This document shows positions 16,955 through 22,912 of a stretch of 26,255 nt of DNA, piece after piece (within the stretch, counting starts at the first letter, position 1; each line of letters opens with the position of its first letter). Under the pieces are notes generated by a model. That model made no database searches. It saw only the letters and a program-made list of their open reading frames with translations, and was not told the origin of the DNA. The DNA is from an uncultured Succinatimonas sp. (GTDB lineage Bacteria; Pseudomonadota; Gammaproteobacteria; Enterobacterales; Succinivibrionaceae): NCBI RefSeq assembly GCF_905203285.1, contig NZ_CAJKVK010000018.1:1-26255 (forward strand). The letters run 5' to 3'. Position numbers and translations under genes: made by a program.

Positions 16955-17545
16955 TTAGTTTTTAGGGTAAATACACATTTTATAAAGTTCGGTAAGAATG
17001 CTGTCATCACCGTTGAAAGAAGCGATGCTTGCTTTTAGCATCATGTCTTTCGGGCATCTTGAATAATCAGTTTGAAGATTCAAAGGAAGCAGCAATTCTC
17101 GAATGAATTCGCGCTGAGCTCGTCCGTTGCCGTCACGGAACGGATGAATTGCGTTAATTTCGCCCATATAAAAAGCAGCGCGGGCCGGAATATCGTCTAA
17201 ACTTGTGTTTTTAAGATATTTTTCTTCTTTTAGTTTTAAAAAAAGCTTGTCAAGTTCGCGCTCAATGTATTCACAGTGGCAGAACATTAATCCTTTGGCA
17301 ATATCAACACGCCTGAATTCACCTGCAAAAGGGTAAATATCCTGAAAAATATACTGATGGATTTTTTTTAAATGGGCAGTATCAAATTTACCATGAATCG
17401 GTTTTTTCAAAAGCTCGATTAAACGGGCAGCCGTTATGGTTCTTTCTACTTTTTTTAATTTTTCAGTATCTTCAAGACCGAAGTTGTTTATAAGAACTTC
17501 GGTACCTTTGTAGCAGTATATATAATCAGACAGGGGATGACTCAA
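16955..17545 (-). CDS. Fic-family AMP-transferase toxin (VbhT-like)
   Basis: This 196-residue Fic protein would transfer AMP (or another nucleotide moiety) from a nucleotide to target-protein hydroxyls. The active-site loop HPFRDGNGRAQR (134-145) has the catalytic His134 and the metal-binding Asp138, so it looks active. The upstream FAGEFRRVDIAKG segment (73-85) is the flap region of the fold. No internal inhibitory (S/T)-x3-E-(G/N) helix is evident. Inhibition should come from the small upstream gene, making this a class I Fic pair. The only sensible start is TTG, 3 nt after the antitoxin stop and in the same frame. Targets in VbhT-like systems include DNA gyrase and topoisomerase IV, but here that is inference. 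Confidence 0.9.
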   Translation of the reverse strand: MSHPLSDYIYCYKGTEVLINNFGLEDTEKLKKVERTITAARLIELLKKPIHGKFDTAHLKKIHQYIFQDIYPFAGEFRRVDIAKGLMFCHCEYIERELDKLFLKLKEEKYLKNTSLDDIPARAAFYMGEINAIHPFRDGNGRAQREFIRELLLPLNLQTDYSRCPKDMMLKASIASFNGDDSILTELYKMCIYPKN

Positions 17546-17548
17546 GAT

Positions 17549-17707
17549 TCATGCGGCCTTGCGGTTCTTTACGGCATTAACGACAAAATCACGAACCTGT
17601 TCGAAAGTAACACGTCCGTCGGCAAAGTCTTTAAGAAGTTTTTCTTCATCTTGGGTCAGTTCTAAATTTTCCATCGCCAAGGTGGCTTTTACTTCATCGA
17701 TAAGCAT
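17549..17707 (-). CDS. VbhA-like Fic antitoxin (52 residues)
   Basis: This short gene, easily missed, reads MLIDEVKATLAMENLELTQD, then EEKLLKDFADGRVTFEQV, then RDFVVNAVKNRKAA. The (S/T)-x3-E-(G/N) inhibitory motif of Fic antitoxins is T9-L-A-M-E13-N14. In such complexes the glutamate blocks the ATP gamma-phosphate site. The following helical part, with FADGRVT near residues 28-34, matches the layout of Bartonella VbhA as I remember it. AAGGAG lies 5 bases before the ATG, and an extended -10 promoter lies about 30 bases upstream. The stop TGA is followed by ATC and the TTG start of fic, all in one frame. It would neutralise the Fic toxin in the cytosol. Confidence 0.88.
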   Translation of the reverse strand: MLIDEVKATLAMENLELTQDEEKLLKDFADGRVTFEQVRDFVVNAVKNRKAA

Positions 17708-17737
17708 TGATGCTCCTTAATTTTCAATTACCTGTTA

Positions 17738-17746
17738 ATTATACCA
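17738..17746 (-). promoter_or_regulatory. Extended -10 promoter of the antitoxin-fic-miaB-lnt operon
   Basis: The minus strand reads TGGTATAAT, a perfect -10 with the TGn extension. No clear -35 lies 17 bases upstream, as is common for extended -10 promoters. The predicted transcript start near 17731 leaves a leader of about 24 bases with AAGGAG in it. No other promoter-like gap exists before lnt, so it may drive all seven genes. Confidence 0.6.
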
Positions 17747-17771
17747 AAAATAGTGTTAAAACCGCGATTTT

Positions 17772-17787
17772 TGTGCCTTATAGCACA
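17772..17787. promoter_or_regulatory. CRP-like inverted repeat
   Basis: TGTGC-N6-GCACA is one base per half-site away from the CRP core TGTGA-N6-TCACA. It lies between two divergent promoters, about 30 bases upstream of the antitoxin -10. It could also be a simple 5-bp hairpin without function. Confidence 0.25.
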
Positions 17788-17851
17788 TAATTTTTTTATG
17801 TTTTTTTCATGGGTGATTTTAAAAATTGAGAGTTGTTTTGCGCGGCTAAGT

Positions 17852-17880
17852 TTGAGCTAATTTTTTTTAATTAATATAAT
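17852..17880 (+). promoter_or_regulatory. Promoter of the small secreted OB-fold gene
   Basis: TTGAGC at 17852-17857 and a perfect TATAAT at 17875-17880 are separated by 17 bases, the textbook spacing. AGGAGG at 17889-17894 follows, 8 bases before the ATG, so the leader is very short. Confidence 0.65.
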
Positions 17881-17902
17881 AAAAATATAGGAGGATTTTT
17901 TG

Positions 17903-18295
17903 ATGAAAAGAGTAATTATTTATCTTTTCTGCACATTGCTGCTTATTATCGGTTCAGCATCTGCAGGCATGCACGACAGATTTCATCACGGTCCTCGCGG
18001 ATTCGGTCACGAACGTTTAATGACTGTAAGTGAAGTTCGTAAAAATATTAGTGACGGACAAATGGTATTTCTGCAGGGTCGGCTTACTAAGTATTACGGC
18101 GGTGAGTACTATGAGTTTACGGATTTGCAGGGAGATACCATTGAAGTTAAGCTTGATAGCGATAGAAATTGGTCTTATCTTAAAAAAGATGAACCAATTG
18201 ATTTAATCGGTAAGCTTGACAAGGATATGTTTTCTATAAAGATAAAGGTAAAAAAAGCATATCCGACAAAGGTTATGACAGATTCTGGAAATTAA
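17903..18295 (+). CDS. Secreted BOF-family (YgiW/YdeI-like) OB-fold protein
   Basis: This is a 130-residue small periplasmic protein. The signal peptide is MKRVIIYLFCTLLLIIGSASA, with cleavage before GMHDRF. A His/Gly-rich segment (HDRFHHGPRGFGHER) follows. The OB-fold covers about 40-125: MTVSEVRKNISDGQMV, then LQGRLTKYYGGEYYEFTD, EIDV-type strands, and DLIGKLDKDMFSIKIKVKKAYP at the end. This is the layout of the YgiW/YdeI family linked to stress tolerance, although the ligand is not established to my knowledge. The ATG at 17903 is chosen over an adjacent TTG because AGGAGG sits 8 bases upstream. The gene has its own promoter and terminator. Confidence 0.85.
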   Translation: MKRVIIYLFCTLLLIIGSASAGMHDRFHHGPRGFGHERLMTVSEVRKNISDGQMVFLQGRLTKYYGGEYYEFTDLQGDTIEVKLDSDRNWSYLKKDEPIDLIGKLDKDMFSIKIKVKKAYPTKVMTDSGN

Positions 18296-18298
18296 ATA

Positions 18299-18324
18299 AA
18301 AACGGCTCTTTTGAGCCGTTTTTT
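18299..18324. terminator. Bidirectional terminator between the OB-fold gene and glk
   Basis: AAACGGCTC pairs with GAGCCGTTT around a TTTT loop. T-rich sequence follows on the plus strand and, because of the A-run on the left, on the minus strand as well. It serves both convergent genes. Confidence 0.88.
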
Positions 18325-18337
18325 CTTTGCAAAAAAA

Positions 18338-19315
18338 TTACAATACGGCGCCTAAAGATTGACGTAATAAAGCTCCGGCGCCTAAAAGTCCTGCTTTGGT
18401 ATCAGTGATTACATAAACGGGAATTCTTGCCAGATATGGTTTAAAACGGCCTTTCTCTTCGAAGGCTTCACGGAATTTTGAATTCTTGAAGAATTCAATA
18501 AAGCGGGGAACCACGCCGCCGGCGATATATACGCCGCCGAATGTTCCCATGGTTAAAGCAAGATTTCCGCCAAAACGTCCCATAAGACGACAGAAAGTGT
18601 TTAAAGCTTCAAGGCAGTCAGGATCGGCGGGATTTGCCAATGCACCGGCAGTAACATCGGCAGGGGGCATGTTTTCTTTAAGTCTTTCATTACGCATTGC
18701 GATTGCTTCGTAGAGGTTGACAAGACCCGGGCCTGACAGAACTCGCTCTGCTGAGACGTGACCGATTCTGGCTCTTAAAGTAATAAGCACCATATCTTCG
18801 CTCATATTTCCCGGTGCCAAATCGACATGTCCGCCTTCACCTGGCAGAGGAATCCAGTGATCATTTACATGAATGACGTGTCCTACGCCAAGGCCGGTGC
18901 CGGCGCCGTAGATCGCTATAGGTGCAGAAGGATCTGGTTCTCCGCCGCCGATTTTTATCAAGTATTTTGGATCAACGCAGGTAACGGACATTGACATGGC
19001 GGTGAAATCATTGATAACAATGAGCTTCTCAAGACCTAAGGAACTTTTCATCTGTGACTGAGAAAACTCCCAGGGGTTATTAGTCATTTTGACGTAATCG
19101 CCGGTAATCGGACAGGCAATGGCAATACATGCCGATGTAAATTTGGCATTGGTTTCCTGACGGAATTTTAAAATACAGCTTTCAAGCGAGTCATTTTCAA
19201 GTGCTGAATAAATAATTGGGGTTGTGATAGTTCCGTCTGCAAGGTTGCATAAAGCAAGACGAGCATTGGTGCCGCCGATGTCGCCTATAAGTGCATATCC
19301 TGAAAGCTGTGCCAT
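18338..19315 (-). CDS. glk: Glucokinase
   Basis: This 325-residue cytoplasmic enzyme phosphorylates glucose with ATP. Visible motifs are the phosphate-binding GDIGGTNARLAL (11-22), the catalytic-aspartate segment VINDFTAM, the second phosphate motif GAGTGLGVGHV, the glucose-contact PLPGEGGHVD and the C-terminal IAGGVVPRF. The length matches the proteobacterial Glk type (E. coli 321). The frame extends 28 codons upstream, but the start at 19315 is chosen because GAGGAAA sits 6 to 8 bases before it and the protein then begins as relatives do. Its upstream region contains HexR-like half-sites and an operator-like repeat. It is divergent from the sugar-acid dehydratase gene. Confidence 0.95.
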   Translation of the reverse strand: MAQLSGYALIGDIGGTNARLALCNLADGTITTPIIYSALENDSLESCILKFRQETNAKFTSACIAIACPITGDYVKMTNNPWEFSQSQMKSSLGLEKLIVINDFTAMSMSVTCVDPKYLIKIGGGEPDPSAPIAIYGAGTGLGVGHVIHVNDHWIPLPGEGGHVDLAPGNMSEDMVLITLRARIGHVSAERVLSGPGLVNLYEAIAMRNERLKENMPPADVTAGALANPADPDCLEALNTFCRLMGRFGGNLALTMGTFGGVYIAGGVVPRFIEFFKNSKFREAFEEKGRFKPYLARIPVYVITDTKAGLLGAGALLRQSLGAVL

Positions 19316-19338
19316 AAATATTTCCTCAAAACGTTGAA

Positions 19339-19355
19339 GGATAAGTGTGTTATCC
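19339..19355. promoter_or_regulatory. Operator-like palindrome in the glk leader
   Basis: GGATAA and TTATCC form a perfect 6-bp inverted repeat with a 5-bp spacer, 24 bases before the glk start codon and just after a TACAAT -10. That position would suit a repressor site or a small leader hairpin. Confidence 0.3.
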
Positions 19356-19458
19356 ATTAAATTGTAGTCTTTTTGACTCTTTTTCTCTACTGTCGACAAG
19401 TTGAAATTTGATGTAAATGTTCATGTTTTGGCTCAATTGAAATTAAAGGTTAATTTAG

Positions 19459-19494
19459 TGTAATTTTCTGTCATTTTTGTGTAGTAAATTAATT
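19459..19494. promoter_or_regulatory. Pair of HexR-like sites
   Basis: TGTAATTTTCTGTCA (19459-19473) and TGTAGTAAATTAATT (19480-19494) match the remembered HexR palindrome TGTARTWWWATTACA at 12 and 11 of 15 positions. Both left halves are perfect. Their starts are 21 bp apart, two helical turns. HexR controls glk and related sugar genes in many gammaproteobacteria. The right halves are poor and the region is AT-rich, so the match could be chance. Confidence 0.28.
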
Positions 19495-19621
19495 AAGGCA
19501 AAAATCAACATGATGTAAATTTTGATGATTTCAGATGCAACGGCAGGGTAATCATGTAAGGCAGAGTGCAATATTTTTTAGAGTTTCGGTTATTTGTTTG
19601 TAGAATAGATTATATCTTTAG

Positions 19622-19661
19622 TTTTTCTATATACGGTAAATAAGTTCAACATATAGAAAAA
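19622..19661. repeat. 11-bp inverted repeat upstream of the dehydratase
   Basis: TTTTTCTATAT (19622-19632) and ATATAGAAAAA (19651-19661) are perfect reverse complements separated by 18 bases. The repeat ends 13 bases before the ribosome site GAGGA. It could be an operator for the nearby AraC-family protein or another regulator, or a hairpin in the leader transcript. Confidence 0.5.
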
Positions 19662-19684
19662 AATAAAAATTTTTGAGGATATAT

Positions 19685-21667
19685 ATGCTTAATGTTTTGT
19701 TTAGTAATGATAAAGACACTGTTTTAAAACCTCGGACTAAAGCAGCAGGACCTGAAGGAGCCTTACCGCTTAACCACGACCTTTTGCGCTATAGCCCGTC
19801 GGGAGATTTATTCGGTATGACGATGGATGCAGGCATCGGATGGGATCCTTCGTGTCTTCGTGATGCTGAAGTGCTGATTTTAAGCAATTTAGGCGGAATG
19901 CGCGGTTTTGACGGAAAGCCTGTTGCCCTTACATATCATACCGGTAATTTTGAACTTGGTATGCTGGTTGAGGCAGCATCAAGAGAATTTGCCAAAGAGC
20001 ATATAACTCCTTTTGCTGCATATGTAACCGATCCTTGCGATGGACGTTCTCAAGGAACGCATGCCATGTTTGATTCATTGCCGTATCGCAATGACAGCGC
20101 GATGGTTTTAAGAAGACTGATTCGCTCCTTACCGACAGCAAAGGCACTTATGGGGGTAGCAACATGCGATAAAGGCTTGCCCGGCATGATGATGGCATTG
20201 GTCTCCTGTCATGATAAGCCCGTTATTCTGGTTCCCGGAGGTACTACTTTGCCACCCGTTGAAGGAGAAGATACGGGGAAAGTCCAGACGATTGGAGCTC
20301 GTTATGCCAATAATGAAATTTCATTAGAGTATGCGGCAGCGGTAGGCTGCAGATCGTGTGCGTCCGCCGGAGGCGGCTGTCACTTTTTAGGGACTGCAGG
20401 AACTTCTCAAGTTGTTGCCGAAGCTTTAGGTTTGGCTTTAACCCATTCGGCTTTGGCTCCTTCAGGAGAGGAAATTTGGCTGAAAATCGCTCGTGACAGT
20501 GCGATAGCTTTAAAAGAGCTGTTGTTAAAGGGAATAAAAGCTCAAGATATCATCACTGATAAAGCTATTGAGAATGCGATGATTTTGCATGCGGCTTTCG
20601 GCGGTTCGACCAATTTGCTTTTGCATCTTTCAGCAATTGCTTTCTCGGCAGGGTGCAAGATTCCGACAATGGATGATTGGAACAGAATTAACTTAGAGGT
20701 TCCGCGTATAGTAAGCGTTAATCCCAACGGACCGATACCACATCCTACTGTTCGCGCCTTTTTATCAGGCGGGGTTCCTGAAGCAATGCTGAAGTTGCGC
20801 AGACTGAACATTCTCCATGAGGACGTTATGACTGTAACCGGTATGACTTTAGGTGAAAATCTTGATTGCTTTGAAGATTCCGAGCGCCGCTATGCTTTAA
20901 AACGCCATCTAAAGGAAGAAGACGGTGTTGATGCCGATGACGTTATCATGGATATTGATAAGGCAAATTCACGCGGACTTACTTCAACAATCACTTTCCC
21001 TAAGGGGAATATCGCACCTGAAGGCGCAGTAATTAAATCTACCGCTATTGATAAAAGCGTTATCGGCCAAGATGGCGTGTATCGCGCCAAAGGAGCGATT
21101 AAAGTATTTGTGTCAGAAGAGGATGCCATTAAAGCGATTAAGGACGGAGCCATCGTTAAAGGCGATATTATGTGCGTCATAGGAGGCGGCCCCTTGGGTA
21201 CGGGCATGGAAGAGACCTATCAATTGACTTCTGCTCTTAAATATCTTCCTTTCGGCAAATACGTAACACTGCTTACCGATGCAAGATTTTCAGGCGTCTC
21301 AACCGGTGCCTGCATAGGTCATATCGGTCCTGAAGCTTTAGCCGGAGGTCCTATAGGTAAACTACGTGACGGTGATATTGTCGAGGTTGTAATTGATACG
21401 GTTAATTTAAGCGGAACGATAAACTTTTTGGGAACAAAGGATAAACCGTTAACGGTTAAAGAAGGGGAAGCTGAACTTGCCAAAAGGAGCACTCATCCTA
21501 TGGTCAAACCTCATCCCGACCTTCCTGATGACACTGCTTTATGGGCTGCTTTGCAGGCTGTAAGCGGCGGTACGGCACGAGGCTGTGTTTATGATGTTAA
21601 GCGTATTCTGCAGGTACTTGAATTAGGGCAAAAAGCGCTAAAAGAAAAGGAAAATTCAAACGTGTGA
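19685..21667 (+). CDS. yjhG: YjhG/YagF-family D-xylonate dehydratase
   Basis: This 660-residue IlvD/Edd-superfamily enzyme should dehydrate D-xylonate, or a similar sugar acid, to the 2-keto-3-deoxy acid in the cytosol. It follows E. coli YjhG as I remember it through most of its length: PSGDLFGMTM, PCDGRSQGT, MFDSLPYRND, CDKGLPGMMMAL, GKVQTIGARYAN, HAAFGGSTNLLLH, NGPIPHPTV, GLTSTITFP, TDARFSGVSTGACIGH and DDTALWAMLQAVSGGT-like ends. Candidate Fe-S ligands are C118, C161 and C232. The start at 19685 is set by GAGGA just before it. The usual partner aldolase (YjhH) is not here. Edd and IlvD are rejected because the motifs fit YjhG better. Confidence 0.88.
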   Translation: MLNVLFSNDKDTVLKPRTKAAGPEGALPLNHDLLRYSPSGDLFGMTMDAGIGWDPSCLRDAEVLILSNLGGMRGFDGKPVALTYHTGNFELGMLVEAASREFAKEHITPFAAYVTDPCDGRSQGTHAMFDSLPYRNDSAMVLRRLIRSLPTAKALMGVATCDKGLPGMMMALVSCHDKPVILVPGGTTLPPVEGEDTGKVQTIGARYANNEISLEYAAAVGCRSCASAGGGCHFLGTAGTSQVVAEALGLALTHSALAPSGEEIWLKIARDSAIALKELLLKGIKAQDIITDKAIENAMILHAAFGGSTNLLLHLSAIAFSAGCKIPTMDDWNRINLEVPRIVSVNPNGPIPHPTVRAFLSGGVPEAMLKLRRLNILHEDVMTVTGMTLGENLDCFEDSERRYALKRHLKEEDGVDADDVIMDIDKANSRGLTSTITFPKGNIAPEGAVIKSTAIDKSVIGQDGVYRAKGAIKVFVSEEDAIKAIKDGAIVKGDIMCVIGGGPLGTGMEETYQLTSALKYLPFGKYVTLLTDARFSGVSTGACIGHIGPEALAGGPIGKLRDGDIVEVVIDTVNLSGTINFLGTKDKPLTVKEGEAELAKRSTHPMVKPHPDLPDDTALWAALQAVSGGTARGCVYDVKRILQVLELGQKALKEKENSNV

Positions 21668-21680
21668 TTTTAGATGAGTT

Positions 21681-21710
21681 CCGCATCATATAGCGGTGCG
21701 GATCTTGTTT
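21681..21710 (+). terminator. Weak hairpin after the dehydratase
   Basis: CCGCA (21681-21685) can pair with TGCGG (21697-21701), or CCGC with GCGG more tightly, followed by ATCTTGTTT. The stem is short and the T-run broken, so read-through into the AraC-type gene is likely. Confidence 0.3.
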
Positions 21711-21785
21711 GTGAATGCAGTGATGATTATTTCTTTAATCGTTTGCTCCTCTTTGCATCTCTTTTATTACTTTACCTGTAGAGTA

Positions 21786-21859
21786 GGATCACAAAATATC
21801 ACACGGGATTTGTATCCTAAAGATCCGTCTGTCAAAAATAAAATTTTTGTAAATATAAT
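21786..21859 (+). promoter_or_regulatory. Possible promoter and operator of the AraC-type regulator
   Basis: TATAAT at 21854-21859 lies 66 bases before the regulator start. Upstream, GGATCACAAA (21786-21795) and TTTGTATCC (21809-21817) form an inverted repeat with one unpaired base. No good -35 is visible. It may allow autoregulation. Confidence 0.28.
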
Positions 21860-21925
21860 AAAGGAAAGTTTTAGATCTATCGGCTATATATGTTTAAAGC
21901 ATCGTAGTTTTAAAAGAATACGCAT

Positions 21926-22825
21926 ATGGAAACAAATCAACGCGAAGAATTATTAACTAAATTACAAAAAATTGTAGACACCAAGTGTCCAGGAATCGGC
22001 TCGTTTGAATCTTCGGTACCTGATTTACGCTATGCTCGAAGATCAAATGAAAAAAATGAAATCGTTCATTGTTTTTACGACAGCTGTATTGCTCTTGTGC
22101 TGCAATGTTCAAAGGAAGTGACCGTAGGCAGCATAAAGCTTGCATACGGGCGCGGCAGCATGATTTTGGTTACTGTGGATATGCCAAGCAGTTATCGCAT
22201 TATTACTGATGATGAGAATTCAAACTTTTTGGCATTATCGCTGCATCTTGATCTGAATTTAATCGCTCAGTTAAGTTCTAAAATGCCGGTGGATAATTCG
22301 GAAATAGAACCTTTGGCTTTTAAGGTTGAAGAGGCAAACGATGAAATTTTGGGGTGTTTATTACGTCTTGTAAATTGCGATGATGATCCTTTAAAAGCTA
22401 AAATTTTGGCAGACCCGATTAAGCAGGAGCTGTATTTTCATCTTTTGCGCGGACCTTTCGGTCTTCGTCTGCGTAATATTTTCGGCCGCGAATCATACGG
22501 AAAAAATATGATTCATATGGTTGAGTTTTTAAAGAAGCACTATAAGGAAAACTTCAGTATTGATGAGCTGGCTGCCAAAGCGAATATGGCAAGTCCCACT
22601 TTTTTTAAGCACTTTAAAAAGTTTACGTCAATTTCCCCTTTGCAGTATCAGAAATATTTAAGGCTGCATGAAGCAAGACGCCTTATGCTAGTTGAGGATT
22701 ACAATGCGTCAAATGCGGCTTTTGAGGTCGGCTATGAAAGTCAGCAGCAGTTTAATCGAGAATACAAGCGATTATTCGGCTTGCCGCCAAAAGAACATAT
22801 TAATGAGTTGAAAAAAGAACTGTAA
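21926..22825 (+). CDS. AraC-family transcriptional regulator
   Basis: This is a 299-residue DNA-binding regulator. The N-terminal part (about 15-165) resembles the AraC_N domain of the YqhC-like group, with CIALVLQCSKEVTVG and the SMILVTVDMPSSYRI stretch. The C-terminal double helix-turn-helix (about 195-295) includes FSIDELAAKANMASPTFFKH and the closing AAFEVGYESQQQFNREYKRL of the AraC signature, then FGLPPKE. It follows the YjhG-type gene on the same strand after about 258 bases, so it may control that gene or itself. YqhC-type regulators respond to aldehydes or other small molecules; the inducer here is unknown. No strong ribosome site precedes the ATG. Confidence 0.9.
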   Translation: METNQREELLTKLQKIVDTKCPGIGSFESSVPDLRYARRSNEKNEIVHCFYDSCIALVLQCSKEVTVGSIKLAYGRGSMILVTVDMPSSYRIITDDENSNFLALSLHLDLNLIAQLSSKMPVDNSEIEPLAFKVEEANDEILGCLLRLVNCDDDPLKAKILADPIKQELYFHLLRGPFGLRLRNIFGRESYGKNMIHMVEFLKKHYKENFSIDELAAKANMASPTFFKHFKKFTSISPLQYQKYLRLHEARRLMLVEDYNASNAAFEVGYESQQQFNREYKRLFGLPPKEHINELKKEL

Positions 22826-22857
22826 AAACTTTAGTTTTGCTTGTGTCTTAGTAGAGT

Positions 22858-22898
22858 TTGTCACCCGCGTCAGTAAACAAATCATGACGAGGTGACAA
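22858..22898. terminator. Long convergent inverted repeat
   Basis: TTGTCACC (22858-22865) pairs with GGTGACAA (22891-22898), and inside it CGTCA (22868-22872) pairs with TGACG (22885-22889), leaving a 12-base loop. It lies between two convergent stop codons. There is no T-run, so it may slow or block RNA polymerase from both sides, or be a dispersed intergenic repeat. Confidence 0.45.
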
Positions 22899-22912
22899 TT
22901 AACGGCTTACTA

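Larger units (their letters stand above)
19316..19684. other. Divergent control region, glk / YjhG-type dehydratase
   Basis: These 369 bases contain no supported gene. From left to right I see GGATAA-N5-TTATCC (19339-19355), a minus-strand TACAAT (19361-19366), two copies of TGATGTAAAT (19409-19418 and 19511-19520), two HexR-like sequences 21 bp apart (19459-19473 and 19480-19494), and an 11-bp inverted repeat (19622-19632 and 19651-19661). No strong sigma-70 promoter for the plus-strand gene stands out. Confidence 0.55.

Noticed and set aside
19316..19399. Longer glucokinase start 28 codons upstream
   Set aside because: The extra residues do not resemble Glk, while a GAGGAAA ribosome site immediately precedes the start at 19315.
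19685..21667. Calling the dehydratase Edd (6-phosphogluconate) or IlvD, as glk adjacency suggests
   Set aside because: The remembered motifs and length fit the YjhG/YagF D-xylonate group along the whole protein better than Edd or IlvD.
21696..21956. Open frame of 86 codons after the dehydratase with one hydrophobic stretch
   Set aside because: GTG start with no ribosome site, odd composition, and it overlaps the start of the AraC-type gene. It is probably intergenic.
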